In this document: piece by piece, positions 7,010 to 16,164 of the stretch
How positions within the stretch are numbered: the stretch's first letter is position 1
Layout: each line of letters begins with the position of its first letter
NCBI GenBank assembly: GCA_964640995.1
Contig: CAZXJJ010000005.1
Location: 1-64,000 of the forward strand
DNA length: 64,000 nucleotides
DNA from: JAAYUH01 sp964640995
GTDB taxonomy: Bacteria > Caldisericota > Caldisericia > B22-G15
Direction: 5' to 3'
Notes under the pieces: model-generated
Databases searched by the model: none
Seen by the model: the letters and a program-made list of their open reading frames with translations, nothing else
Told to the model about the DNA's origin: nothing
Translations under genes and position numbers: made by a program

Positions 7010-8366
7010 CTATAAACTCCTTAACAAAATTTTTAATATTACCGGGTCCCATAAAAATAATAACATCTTCTCTTTGAATATTGTTAATTAAATAATGATA
7101 AGCATTTTTTTTGTCAAAATAGTAAATTTCTTTTTCTTTATACATCACTTTAGTTTTATCATACAAAATTTCGGCATCAATCCCAAGAGTATCTACTTCA
7201 TCTGCAGGGTCAATTGGTAAATAAATAACTATATCCGCATCTTTTACACTCAAAGGATACTCATCTTTTAAGTTATAAACTCTTGAAAATCTATGTGGTT
7301 CTAAGATAAGAATTATTCTTCTTTCTTTATAAATTTTTCTTGCAACAGAAAGGGTTGTTTTTATTTCTGTTGGATGATCTGCATGGTCATCTATTACTGT
7401 AAAGAAATTGTTATAAAGAACCTCAAACCTTCTTTTAACTCCTTTAAATTCTTGAATTGCTTTGAAAATTAAATTTAAATCAATATTAAATTGAAAAGAA
7501 GCACTTATTGCAGCAAGTGAGTTTAAAACATTCATGAAACCTGGAAGTGAAATTGAGTAATCACCAATATATTTTCCTTCTTTATAAAGCGAAATTTTTT
7601 GAATTAGACCTATGTCTTCTATTATATTTCCATAAAAGGTCGCATTTTTGTCTTGAATAGAATATGAGATAATATTAACTTTTATTTTGTTTTTAATCTC
7701 ATTATTTATTGGGTCATCTATACATAAAACTACTTTTCCTGATTTTGATTTGTTTATAAATTTAATGAAACTTTCTTTAAGAAGTTCAAAATCTCCTTTA
7801 TAAGGTCCATCTAAATCAAGGTGATCTTTATCAATATTAGTTACAACTGGTAAAAAGATATCAAACTTCAAAAAAGATTTATCATGTTCATCTGTTTCAA
7901 GAATGAAGACCTCTCCTTTTCCTGACTTACTTCCAAAGAAGAGTTCATCTGTCTCACCACCAATATAAATTGTAGGGTCAAGACCTCCTTTTTCAAAAAT
8001 GTATGAGATAAGAGATGTTGTTGTTGTTTTACCATGAGTTCCCGCAACACCAACTATTTTTTTGTCTTCGGTTAACTTTTTAAGAAAATCAACTCTATGA
8101 TAAATTTCTTTGTTTAGTTCTTTTGCATATAAAAGTTCTTCATTTTTTTCTTTTATTGCAGATGAGTAAATTATTATATTTTTATCAACTATGTTTTCTT
8201 TTTTATGTCCCAAATAAAAATCAACCCCTTTTTCAAGAAGTTTTTTTATTTTTTCATTTAAAACAATATCAGAGCCAGATAGAGCATATTTTTGATTTAA
8301 AAGTAAATTTGCAAGAGAAATCATTCCAGCTCCACCAATTCCTATAAGATGAACTCTCTTATCCAT
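6990..8366 (-). CDS. murC: UDP-N-acetylmuramate--L-alanine ligase MurC
   Basis: Adds L-alanine to UDP-MurNAc using ATP. 458 residues with the three Mur-ligase domains: VHLIGIGGAGMISLANLLL (UDP-MurNAc binding), GVAGTHGKTTTTSLISYI (ATP loop), ETDEHDKSFL and VTNIDKDHLDLDG in the central domain, PGFMNVLNSLAAI, and the C-terminal DDHADHPTEIKTTL and ILEPHRFSRV. All expected active-site residues appear present. It overlaps murG by 8 bases and murB by 20, consistent with translational coupling within the operon. Confidence 0.96.
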   Translation of the reverse strand: MDKRVHLIGIGGAGMISLANLLLNQKYALSGSDIVLNEKIKKLLEKGVDFYLGHKKENIVDKNIIIYSSAIKEKNEELLYAKELNKEIYHRVDFLKKLTEDKKIVGVAGTHGKTTTTSLISYIFEKGGLDPTIYIGGETDELFFGSKSGKGEVFILETDEHDKSFLKFDIFLPVVTNIDKDHLDLDGPYKGDFELLKESFIKFINKSKSGKVVLCIDDPINNEIKNKIKVNIISYSIQDKNATFYGNIIEDIGLIQKISLYKEGKYIGDYSISLPGFMNVLNSLAAISASFQFNIDLNLIFKAIQEFKGVKRRFEVLYNNFFTVIDDHADHPTEIKTTLSVARKIYKERRIILILEPHRFSRVYNLKDEYPLSVKDADIVIYLPIDPADEVDTLGIDAEILYDKTKVMYKEKEIYYFDKKNAYHYLINNIQREDVIIFMGPGNIKNFVKEFIGELKGF

Positions 8367-9375
8367 AAAGTATCTCTTTTAATATTATATCCTTTGTATT
8401 TGGTAGTTCTAAATGAGAAAAGTTATTTCGGTAATTTTCAATATTTTCAACTAATTTTTTTAACTTTTTTATGAAAAGAGTTTCATCTTGAGAGTTAAAA
8501 ACTTCTCCAATTTTCAATTTTTCAATTATCTCTGAATTTTTTATCTGGTGTTCACTTGTCTTAATAGGAACTATGATAGATGGCTTTTGAGAAACCAAAA
8601 TTTCCCATATTGTTCCTGCTCCACCTCTTCCGATTACAAAATCACTCGCTCCATAAGCATATTCAATTTCATCTATGTATTCGTAAATTTTATTTTCAAA
8701 AAAGAAATTTTCATTGAAATCTATGTTTCCCTTTATAATTATTCCTTGAAGATTTAAAGAATGAATTTCTTTTTCAAATTTTTTAATGATTTCTAAAAGA
8801 TATCTTGAACCACCACTTCCACCAATAAGTAAGAATATTTTTTTGTTAGATGAGATATTAAACTTGTTTAAACTTTCCTCTTTTGAAACTTTACCAATGG
8901 ATTCTCTTATTGGTAAACCTGAGTAAATAACATTTTCTCCATTTAAATATTTTTTTGTCTCTTCAAATGAAACAAAAACTTTCTTTGCATCTTTTGAAAA
9001 GTGTTTTATAACTTTTCCTGGAATTGTGTTTTGCTCATGTAAATAATATGGAATTTTTAACCTTTTTACCCAAAATAAAATTGGAAATGATGAATAACTT
9101 CCAGTTGCAATAACTTTATCTGGTTTAAAGTTTTTAATAATATTTAGGGCTTGGATTAATGAAGCAAAAATTGAAGGATAAAAAGAAATTTTTGAGGGTG
9201 AAGGAATAGGAAGAGATATAAAAGGAAGACCAGATTTTTTCATTATTTCAATTTCTCTTTCTCTTTTACCAATAGTAAATAAAATATCAATTTCTTTTTC
9301 TTTTAAATATTTTCCAATTAAAATTCCAGGATAAATGTGTCCTCCTGTTCCACCAGTTGCCATTAAAACTCTCAT
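8359..9375 (-). CDS. murG: MurG N-acetylglucosaminyltransferase
   Basis: Transfers GlcNAc from UDP-GlcNAc to lipid I to make lipid II at the inner face of the membrane. The N-terminal loop MATGGTGGHIYPGI, the patch KRLKIPYYLHEQNTIPGKVI, the second-domain loop LLIGGSGGSR and the donor site ASDFVIGRGGAGTIWEIL with IIVPIKTSEHQIKNSEII are diagnostic. Length 338 is slightly short (usual 350-360). It overlaps ftsW by 4 bases and murC by 8. The chemistry order of the operon is preserved here (ftsW-murG-murC-murB). Confidence 0.96.
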   Translation of the reverse strand: MRVLMATGGTGGHIYPGILIGKYLKEKEIDILFTIGKREREIEIMKKSGLPFISLPIPSPSKISFYPSIFASLIQALNIIKNFKPDKVIATGSYSSFPILFWVKRLKIPYYLHEQNTIPGKVIKHFSKDAKKVFVSFEETKKYLNGENVIYSGLPIRESIGKVSKEESLNKFNISSNKKIFLLIGGSGGSRYLLEIIKKFEKEIHSLNLQGIIIKGNIDFNENFFFENKIYEYIDEIEYAYGASDFVIGRGGAGTIWEILVSQKPSIIVPIKTSEHQIKNSEIIEKLKIGEVFNSQDETLFIKKLKKLVENIENYRNNFSHLELPNTKDIILKEILYG

Positions 9376-10445
9376 TCTAAATACCTCGATACATTTAAAA
9401 GTAATCCTGCCTCAATTCCATTTATTAAAAGTGCAGTTCCGCCATAACTTATAAATGGAAGCGGAAGACCTGTTGCTGGGAATAGTCCAATATTAACTCC
9501 TATCACAATTAAAGATTGGAGAACAAGATGAGTTGTTATTCCAAAAGAGAGAAGTTTTAAAAATGGATCATTTACTTTAACAGAAATTCTATATCCCTTA
9601 TATAAAATAAGAAATAAAACTAAAAGTAAAACCATTGCACCAAAAAGACCACTCTCTTCACAAATAAGAGAAAAAATAAAATCTTTAGAAACAAGAGGAA
9701 TATAATCAAACTTCTGTTTACCATTCATATATCCCAATCCAAAAAATCCACCTGAACCAATTGCTATAAGTGATTGAGCTATTTGATATCCTTCATGTGT
9801 CATATATTTAAAAGGATTAAGAGTGCTTATTATTCTCATTCTCCACTCTTCTCTTAATAAAATCACAAAAGGAGATATTGCAAGAATTAAAGAGGGAATA
9901 ATTATGTGTTTAAACTTATATGTACCAACAAGAATTATTAAGAAAAATATAATATAAATAAGCATTGCGGTGCTCAAGTCAGTTTCAAATAAGATTAGAG
10001 CAACTCCTAAAAATAAATAAAAAAATAGAGGCAAAAGATAGGTAAATTTTTCCCACAACAGATAATCTCTCGAAAGAATGTATGATGTGAAAAGAATTGT
10101 TGTTAATTTAAATAGTTCTGAAGGTTGAAAGCTCATTCCAAACAAAAAAATCCACCTTTTGTGTTCTGTGTGTTGATTTAAAAAGGGAACATAAACAAGC
10201 GCAAGAAGTAAAAGAGAAAAAAAGAATAAAGATTTTGCTGATAAAATTAGTGTTTTTTTAGGAATATAAATTGAAAGAATCAAAAAGAAAATAGAAATTG
10301 AAGAGAAAATTAAAAATCTTTTGAATGTAAAAAACTCACCAAATTTAAAATATTCAACACTTCCTGCTGAAAATTGCCATAAAATTCCAAATAGATATAG
10401 AATTACAAAAAGAAAAAGAAGAATTATATCAAACCTCCTTTTCAT
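9372..10445 (-). CDS. ftsW: FtsW, SEDS-family peptidoglycan glycosyltransferase
   Basis: Multi-pass membrane polymerase that joins lipid II units at the septum together with FtsI. 357 residues and about ten hydrophobic segments. SEDS hallmarks are visible: KRWIFLFGMSFQPSELFKL, FETDLSTAMLIY, a large loop with EGYQIAQSLIAIGSGGFFGLGYMNG and DFIFSLICEESG, and the C-terminal LPLPFISYGGTALLINGIEAGLLLN. The N-terminus overlaps the end of murD by 17 bases. In this cluster it is the septal enzyme; a rod-type RodA may exist elsewhere. Confidence 0.95.
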   Translation of the reverse strand: MKRRFDIILLFLFVILYLFGILWQFSAGSVEYFKFGEFFTFKRFLIFSSISIFFLILSIYIPKKTLILSAKSLFFFSLLLLALVYVPFLNQHTEHKRWIFLFGMSFQPSELFKLTTILFTSYILSRDYLLWEKFTYLLPLFFYLFLGVALILFETDLSTAMLIYIIFFLIILVGTYKFKHIIIPSLILAISPFVILLREEWRMRIISTLNPFKYMTHEGYQIAQSLIAIGSGGFFGLGYMNGKQKFDYIPLVSKDFIFSLICEESGLFGAMVLLLVLFLILYKGYRISVKVNDPFLKLLSFGITTHLVLQSLIVIGVNIGLFPATGLPLPFISYGGTALLINGIEAGLLLNVSRYLE

Positions 10446-11802
10446 TCTTTAACTCCAAAACAAACTCTTTAAACTTTTCTCCTCTATCTTCAAAATCAAT
10501 AAACATATCAAAACTTGCACATGCTGGAGAAAGAAGAACAACATCACCTGGTTCAGCTTTTGAATAACCCAATTTAATTGCTTCTTTAAGATTCTCTGAA
10601 ATTTCATATTCTTTAAAACCAATCTCATCGAAAATTTTTACAAATTCACTCTTTGTTGCACCAATGCAAATTGCAAATTTTGCCCTTTCTTTAACAAGTT
10701 CACAAAGTTCTCTAAAATCGCTTTTTTTACTACTTCCACCAAGAATTATTATTACTTTTTTGGTAGGGAAAGATAGAAGCGCAAGTTTACTTGATTCTGG
10801 TTTCGTTGATTTTGAGTCATTTATAAATTTAATTCCATTAATCTCTTCGACAAACTCCAACCTATGGGGGAGTGCTTTAAATTCTCTTAAACCTTCTCTT
10901 ATTGAAGATATGTCTTTTGTCATTAAATATGCTGAAAGAGTTGCTGCCATAATGTTTTTTGTATTAAAGTCACCGTATAGGGAAATTTCTTTTCTTTCAA
11001 TAACAAATTCTTTTATTCCATCTATATTTAAATAAATTTTTCCATCCTTATAATAAATTCCCTCAACTTCATTTTCCATTGAGAAATATAAAACCTTTCC
11101 TTTTATCTCATTTTCTAAACTCTTTATTTTTTCATCATCATAATTTAAGATTGCGAAATCAGTTTCAATTTGATTTTCAAAAATTCTTTTCTTAAAGTAA
11201 AAATATTCATCTAAACTTTTATATCTATCAAGATGGTCTTCATGGAAGTTTAAAAAAACTCCAACTTTTGGTTTAAATTTTTTAATTGTCTCAAGTTGAA
11301 ATGCCGAAACCTCAAGAACAAAAATTCCCTCTCTTTCATTTATTACAAGAGAAGAGAGTGGAATTCCAATGTTTCCACCAAGATGAGTTTTAACTCCGCT
11401 TCTTTTTATTAGTTCATAAGTTAATGTAGTTGTTGTACTTTTACCAGATGTACCGGTAATTCCCACAACCTCCCCATTTATAAATTCATAAGAGATCTCT
11501 AATTCTCCAGTAATTGTTTTTTCTAAAGATTTTGCTTTTTCTAAAAGTGGATGAAATTTTGGAAATCCAGGACAAAGTACTAGTATTTCACTATCTAAAA
11601 CTTTTTCACTATTTATTCCAAATTCATATTTTATTCCAAGCTTGTTAAACTCCTCTATTTCCTTCTGAAACTCTTCTTCTTTTTTTATTTCACTAACAAA
11701 AACATCTGCTCCTTCTTTTTTCATAAGAAGTGCTGAATAATAACCAGATCTTTTTGTTCCACCAATTCCAAGTATTGAAACTTTTTTGTCTTTATACTTC
11801 AC
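10429..11802 (-). CDS. murD: UDP-N-acetylmuramoylalanine--D-glutamate ligase MurD
   Basis: Adds D-glutamate to UDP-MurNAc-L-Ala. The frame can be extended upstream into mraY, but the likely start is GTG at 11802: GGAGG stands six bases before it and the protein then begins VKYKDKKVSILGIGGTKRSG at the normal point. The GTG overlaps the mraY TGA. Motifs: EVVGITGTSGKSTTTTL (ATP loop), LGGNIGIPL, FLNFHEDHLDRYKSLDEY, GDFNTKNIMAAT, PHRLEFVEEINGIKFINDSKSTKPES and LLSPACASFDMF. About 457 residues, usual length, all catalytic signatures present, in contrast to the MurE of the same operon. Confidence 0.95.
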   Translation of the reverse strand: MKYKDKKVSILGIGGTKRSGYYSALLMKKEGADVFVSEIKKEEEFQKEIEEFNKLGIKYEFGINSEKVLDSEILVLCPGFPKFHPLLEKAKSLEKTITGELEISYEFINGEVVGITGTSGKSTTTTLTYELIKRSGVKTHLGGNIGIPLSSLVINEREGIFVLEVSAFQLETIKKFKPKVGVFLNFHEDHLDRYKSLDEYFYFKKRIFENQIETDFAILNYDDEKIKSLENEIKGKVLYFSMENEVEGIYYKDGKIYLNIDGIKEFVIERKEISLYGDFNTKNIMAATLSAYLMTKDISSIREGLREFKALPHRLEFVEEINGIKFINDSKSTKPESSKLALLSFPTKKVIIILGGSSKKSDFRELCELVKERAKFAICIGATKSEFVKIFDEIGFKEYEISENLKEAIKLGYSKAEPGDVVLLSPACASFDMFIDFEDRGEKFKEFVLELKNEKEV

Positions 11803-12761
11803 TTGATTCCTCCATAGAAAATTATTGAGAAAGATATAACCATAAGTAAAATTTGAATAATCCAAAATCTAACTATTATTTTTTGCTCTGGAATTCCAAT
11901 TAGTTCAAAATGGTGATGAATTGGTGCCATTTTAAAAATTCTTTTTCCTTCACCATATAATCTTTTGGTTAATTTAAAATATCCAACTTGAAGAATAACT
12001 GAAATTATTTCAATTCCAAAAATAAAAAGAATAATTGGTATAAGGATTTCGAGTTTAAAATAAAATACAAGAAACATAAAAAAAGCTCCTAAAAATGTTG
12101 AACCTGTGTCTCCCATAAAAATTTCTGCTGGGTGAAAATTGAACCATAAAAAAGAAATAAGTGTTCCTGAAATTGCAAAAAGAACTCTATTTAAATTAGG
12201 AATAGAGGTTGATAAAAAAATAAATAATGGTAACAAAATTAAAGATAGACCTCCAAGAAGACCATCAAGTCCATCTGTAAAATTGAAACTATTTATTCCA
12301 CCTACAACAAAAAATAAAAATATAATTATAAAAATTGGATTTGATAATTCTATTGATTTATTTAAAAAGGGAACAATAATTGAAGTATTTTTGGTATTAA
12401 TAAAATAAATTAATGCAGGAATAGAAAAAATAATTTGAAGAGGAAACTTATATCTTGCTATTAAACCATAAGGAGTTATTAATATTACTTTCATAAAATC
12501 ATCAATAAAACCAACTAAACTTTGGAGAAAAACAAAAATAATAAAATTATTTAATAAACTATCCTTTGGTAAAAAGAGATAAATTAAAATAAGAGTAATT
12601 ATAAAGATAACACCTCCAAATGTTGGAGTTCCACTTTTATTAAGATGTGTTTTGGGTCCTTCATCTCTTACAACTTGGCCTTTTTTTCTTTTTCTTTGAA
12701 AGAGGATTAAAATTTTAAATAGAAAATAGGATAAGATTAAGAACACAAAAAATATACTCAT
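11799..12761 (-). CDS. mraY: phospho-N-acetylmuramoyl-pentapeptide-transferase MraY
   Basis: Integral membrane enzyme that couples UDP-MurNAc-pentapeptide to undecaprenyl phosphate, giving lipid I. 320 residues and about ten membrane segments. Cytoplasmic loops carry GPKTHLNKSGTPTFGGVIF, SLVGFIDDFMKV (the Asp-Asp pair), NSFNFTDGLDGLLGGLS, MGDTGSTFLGAF and KMAPIHHHFELIG, all diagnostic. It follows murE directly with a 4-base overlap; in most dcw clusters murF stands between them, and it is absent here. Confidence 0.96.
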   Translation of the reverse strand: MSIFFVFLILSYFLFKILILFQRKRKKGQVVRDEGPKTHLNKSGTPTFGGVIFIITLILIYLFLPKDSLLNNFIIFVFLQSLVGFIDDFMKVILITPYGLIARYKFPLQIIFSIPALIYFINTKNTSIIVPFLNKSIELSNPIFIIIFLFFVVGGINSFNFTDGLDGLLGGLSLILLPLFIFLSTSIPNLNRVLFAISGTLISFLWFNFHPAEIFMGDTGSTFLGAFFMFLVFYFKLEILIPIILFIFGIEIISVILQVGYFKLTKRLYGEGKRIFKMAPIHHHFELIGIPEQKIIVRFWIIQILLMVISFSIIFYGGIK

Positions 12762-14215
12762 GAGTTAATCCTCTTTTGATAAATTGTTTTTATTAATTCT
12801 TTTGTTACTTCAATATCATTAAAAGGAATAACCTCTTTAAGAACTTTCATATACTTCTGATCTCCTCTTCCTAAAATAAAAACTCCATCATTCTCTTTTG
12901 CAAATGACAAAATTTTTTCTATTGCTTTTCTTCTATCTTTTATAAAAATGTATTTTGAATTAAATTTATTTAAGAAATTTATAAAGTTTAAATTACATTG
13001 AAATACATTCTTTTTTGTTGAATCATCTTGAGTTATAAATATCAAATCAAAATTATCTTTTAGAATTTTTGAAATAATATAGGTTTCTCTAATGTCTTCT
13101 TCTTCAAAAAATGAAAATAGAACAAATTTTCTTTTTAATGGTAATTTTTTAATTTTCTCAACAAGAAAATTAACTGAAAGAGGAGTATTAGATTTATCAA
13201 CCACAACAAGTGGATTTTTATATAATATTTCCCATCTTCCAGAGGGTTTTAAATTCATATTCTCAATTTTATCAATTGCTTCATCCATATTTATATTGAA
13301 AAGAAAAGAAAGGGAAAGAGATGGTAAAACTGGATATATATCAAAATCATCTTTTAAATTGATTTTATGTATTTTTTCTAAAAGTTTTAAAGTAAATAAA
13401 AAACCATTATCTTTTTTATCACAATCTAAGACACAAAAATCTTTTTTTTCTTTATATGAAAAATAGAAGTTGTTTGAATCTTTTTTAAAGAAATATGAGT
13501 ATGGATTATCTGAATTAATCAGAAATGGACCTGATGTTAAATTTTTAAGAAGAAGTTTTGAATTTAAGTAATCTAAAATAGAACCATGAATCATTAAGTG
13601 ATGTGTTATAGAAAAATTTAAAAATATTGAACCTTTAAAATCTATTCCAAAAATTCTTTTGTCTTTTAAAGAAAAAGAGGATGCTTCAATAAAAATATTT
13701 TTAGTGCCTTTCTTTAATGCAAGATTAAGATAATTTTGTATATGATGAGATTCAGGGGTTGTTTGAGTTGTTTTTGGTTCATAAATTTTTTCATTTAATA
13801 TGTCAACTCCTAAAGAACTTATTGATGAAGAGAAGGGAAAAATTTCTTTTAAAATATTAACAACTGATGTTTTTCCACTGCTTCCTGTAATTCCAAAAAC
13901 ATTCATTTTTTGAGAAGGATCATCATAAAAATTTTTTGAGATTTTATAAAGAGCTTCTCTTGAGTCATTTACTACAATTAAAGTAACATCTTTTGGTACA
14001 TCAAATTCTCTATCAGAAACATATACTCTTACACCTAAGTTATATGCTTTGTCAAAATTTTTAATTCCATCAAATGTTCTTCCTTTTATTATGAAATAAA
14101 GAGTTTTTTCTTTTATCTCATCTAACTTTATAGCAAGGTTTTCTATTTCTAAATCAGAAAAGTTTATAACCTTTTTATAATCATAACTTTTCAAAATTTC
14201 ACTTAATCTTTTCAT
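12758..14215 (-). CDS. murE: MurE-type Mur ligase, divergent
   Basis: 485 residues with the Mur-ligase plan, in the usual murE place between ftsI and mraY. The ATP loop GITGSSGKTSVV, TTQTTPESHHIQNYL, FIEASSFSLKDKR and the Lys in YLNSKLLL that is normally carbamylated are present. Several other active-site signatures are altered: TNLSRDHLDxHG has become LNFSITHHLMIHGS, the amino-acid-selecting DNPR box has become TQDDSTKK, YAHTP has become KSNTP, and GKGHE has become GRGDQ. The usual N-terminal DSR uridine motif is not evident. It may add a diamino acid other than meso-diaminopimelate, or be relaxed in function. No murF follows. Confidence 0.75.
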   Translation of the reverse strand: MKRLSEILKSYDYKKVINFSDLEIENLAIKLDEIKEKTLYFIIKGRTFDGIKNFDKAYNLGVRVYVSDREFDVPKDVTLIVVNDSREALYKISKNFYDDPSQKMNVFGITGSSGKTSVVNILKEIFPFSSSISSLGVDILNEKIYEPKTTQTTPESHHIQNYLNLALKKGTKNIFIEASSFSLKDKRIFGIDFKGSIFLNFSITHHLMIHGSILDYLNSKLLLKNLTSGPFLINSDNPYSYFFKKDSNNFYFSYKEKKDFCVLDCDKKDNGFLFTLKLLEKIHKINLKDDFDIYPVLPSLSLSFLFNINMDEAIDKIENMNLKPSGRWEILYKNPLVVVDKSNTPLSVNFLVEKIKKLPLKRKFVLFSFFEEEDIRETYIISKILKDNFDLIFITQDDSTKKNVFQCNLNFINFLNKFNSKYIFIKDRRKAIEKILSFAKENDGVFILGRGDQKYMKVLKEVIPFNDIEVTKELIKTIYQKRINS

Positions 14216-15902
14216 CTTTTTCTATTCCATAATAGTTTATCAAAAATTGTGCGATTCTTCTAAAAGTTGGTGCAGCAATGCCTGCGGCAAAAACATCTTG
14301 ACTTTCTATTCCATCAACAACAACTGTTATCACATATTCTGGATTTTTTGCTGTGACTATACCAACAAACCAGAGAACTGAAAGGCCTTCTTTATATTTT
14401 CCATTTTCTATAACTCCAGCAGTTCCAGTCTTTCCTCCAATTGAATAACCAGAAATTATTGCACTTTTTACTCCACCACCATTTACAACATAATCAAGAA
14501 AAGATAAAACTTTATCTGCTGTTTGTTTTGAAATTACTTTTTTAATTAAAATTGGTTTTGATTCATAAATTACTTTTCCATTATCAGTTATTTTTTTAAT
14601 AATTTGGGGTTTTAATCTATTTCCTCCATTTGCAATTGTTTGATAAAAAGAAGTTTGTTGAAGTGGAGTGACAGTTATTCCAACTCCAAATGACATTGTT
14701 GGAAGAGTTGTAGCACTCCAATCATCGGGTTCTAAAATATCACCTTTACCTTCATAAGGAAAATCAAGTTCAATTTCTTCTCCAACACCAAAGAGTTTAA
14801 GATAATAATAGAGTTTTTCACCAAGTCTTTTACCAACCTCAATATAACATATATTACATGAATTTTTGAGTAGATCTTTGAAAGTTTGTTCTCCATGTTT
14901 TGAAAAGCATTTAAATGTTTTATTATCAACAACTGTATAACCTTTACAGTAAAATTTCTCATCTTCTTTTATTAAATCTTCTTCAAGTGCAGCAGATGCA
15001 ACAAGAGGTTTAAAGGAAGAACCAGGTTCATAGTTAAATCCATATGATGGGTCTGGATAAGTTGCCTTTGAAAACTCTTTTAAACTGTTTGGATCAAAAT
15101 TTGGTATAGTTCCAATAGATACAATTTCTCCTGTCTTAACATTTTCAATAATTCCTATAACTATTCTTGGATTGTATTCTTTAAATGTTTTTTCAAGTTC
15201 TTCTTCTAATGCACCTTGAAGATTTATATCAATTGTCAGATATAAATCTTTTCCATCTTTTGGTTTTTTAATTATAAATTCTGAACCAGGGATTTCTTTT
15301 CCATTTGCATCTTTTAAAAAACCCATAATACCATCTTCACCTTTAAGATAAGAGTCAAACTGAAACTCAATTCCTTCAAGACCCTTATCTACACCCATTG
15401 TTCCAAGAAGATATGATGCTAGATTTCCATATGGATAAACTCTTTTATAGTATGATTCAAAATATATTTCATCATCTACTAAATCTTTATAATTTTCAAT
15501 TTCACTCTCTTTTATATCTTCAAGAAGAACTACTTGAGATGGACCATAATTTATTTTTTTAATTAATTCATCTTTATTTATATTTAACTTTTTCAATATT
15601 TTTTCAATTGTTTCATCAAAATCTTTTACAAGATTTTTATTTAAAATTAGTTTATATCTCAAAATAGATATTGCTAAAATATTTCCATTTATATCATAAA
15701 TTGTTCCTCTTTTTGCTTTAATCACTTTTCCATTTTCAAACCATTGAGTTTCTGCCATTGATTTTAGTTCACTACTTTTCATAAGATCAACATAGACAAG
15801 TTTCAAAAAAATAATTATGAAACATATAAAAAACAGTATAAAAATTTTTAAAATTTTGTTGTTTAAATTTTTTTTCTTATAACTAATTGTCTCCTGAATC
15901 AA
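14199..15902 (-). CDS. ftsI: FtsI, septal penicillin-binding protein (class B)
   Basis: Transpeptidase that cross-links septal peptidoglycan. The start is a TTG at 15902 with GAGGTG seven bases upstream, inside the end of ftsL. One membrane anchor lies near residues 17-37. A pedestal domain (AKRGTIYDINGNILA, YPYGNLASYLLGTMG, GLEGIEFQFDSYLKGEDG) is followed by the catalytic domain with GSSFKPL (Ser-x-x-Lys), SCNICYIEVG (Ser-x-Asn) and SIGGKTGTAG (Lys-Thr-Gly). 567 residues, standard length, without C-terminal PASTA domains. It overlaps murE by 17 bases. Confidence 0.94.
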   Translation of the reverse strand: MIQETISYKKKNLNNKILKIFILFFICFIIIFLKLVYVDLMKSSELKSMAETQWFENGKVIKAKRGTIYDINGNILAISILRYKLILNKNLVKDFDETIEKILKKLNINKDELIKKINYGPSQVVLLEDIKESEIENYKDLVDDEIYFESYYKRVYPYGNLASYLLGTMGVDKGLEGIEFQFDSYLKGEDGIMGFLKDANGKEIPGSEFIIKKPKDGKDLYLTIDINLQGALEEELEKTFKEYNPRIVIGIIENVKTGEIVSIGTIPNFDPNSLKEFSKATYPDPSYGFNYEPGSSFKPLVASAALEEDLIKEDEKFYCKGYTVVDNKTFKCFSKHGEQTFKDLLKNSCNICYIEVGKRLGEKLYYYLKLFGVGEEIELDFPYEGKGDILEPDDWSATTLPTMSFGVGITVTPLQQTSFYQTIANGGNRLKPQIIKKITDNGKVIYESKPILIKKVISKQTADKVLSFLDYVVNGGGVKSAIISGYSIGGKTGTAGVIENGKYKEGLSVLWFVGIVTAKNPEYVITVVVDGIESQDVFAAGIAAPTFRRIAQFLINYYGIEKDEKIK

Positions 15903-16164
15903 CTATAAACACCTCAATTTCACCGAATTTAAGTTTTAAATTATTCACCGCTTTCTCGATTAAATTCTTTGGATTTGATTCTTTTTCATATTCAACAACA
16001 AGATCTATGTATTCTTCTTTTAAATTGTTTAATTCTTTTTTTAACTCCAATTTCTTCTTCTCTAAATTCATGTTGTAAAAATTTATAAAACCATAAATAA
16101 AAATGAAAATTATAATTGTAATCAAAAAGAAACTAAATTTTTTGAACCACTCTAAGTTTTGCAC
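15883..16164 (-). CDS. ftsL: FtsL-like bitopic division protein
   Basis: 93 residues: short cytoplasmic tail, one membrane helix (FSFFLITIIIFIFIYGFINFY, about 11-30), then a charged leucine-rich coiled coil (LEKKKLELKKELNNLKEEY) and a short tail. This is the topology of FtsL/DivIC proteins, whose sequences are poorly conserved. Position between rsmH and ftsI is the standard ftsL slot, and it overlaps both neighbours (32 and 20 bases). Assignment is by topology and context. Confidence 0.75.
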   Translation of the reverse strand: MQNLEWFKKFSFFLITIIIFIFIYGFINFYNMNLEKKKLELKKELNNLKEEYIDLVVEYEKESNPKNLIEKAVNNLKLKFGEIEVFIVDSGDN

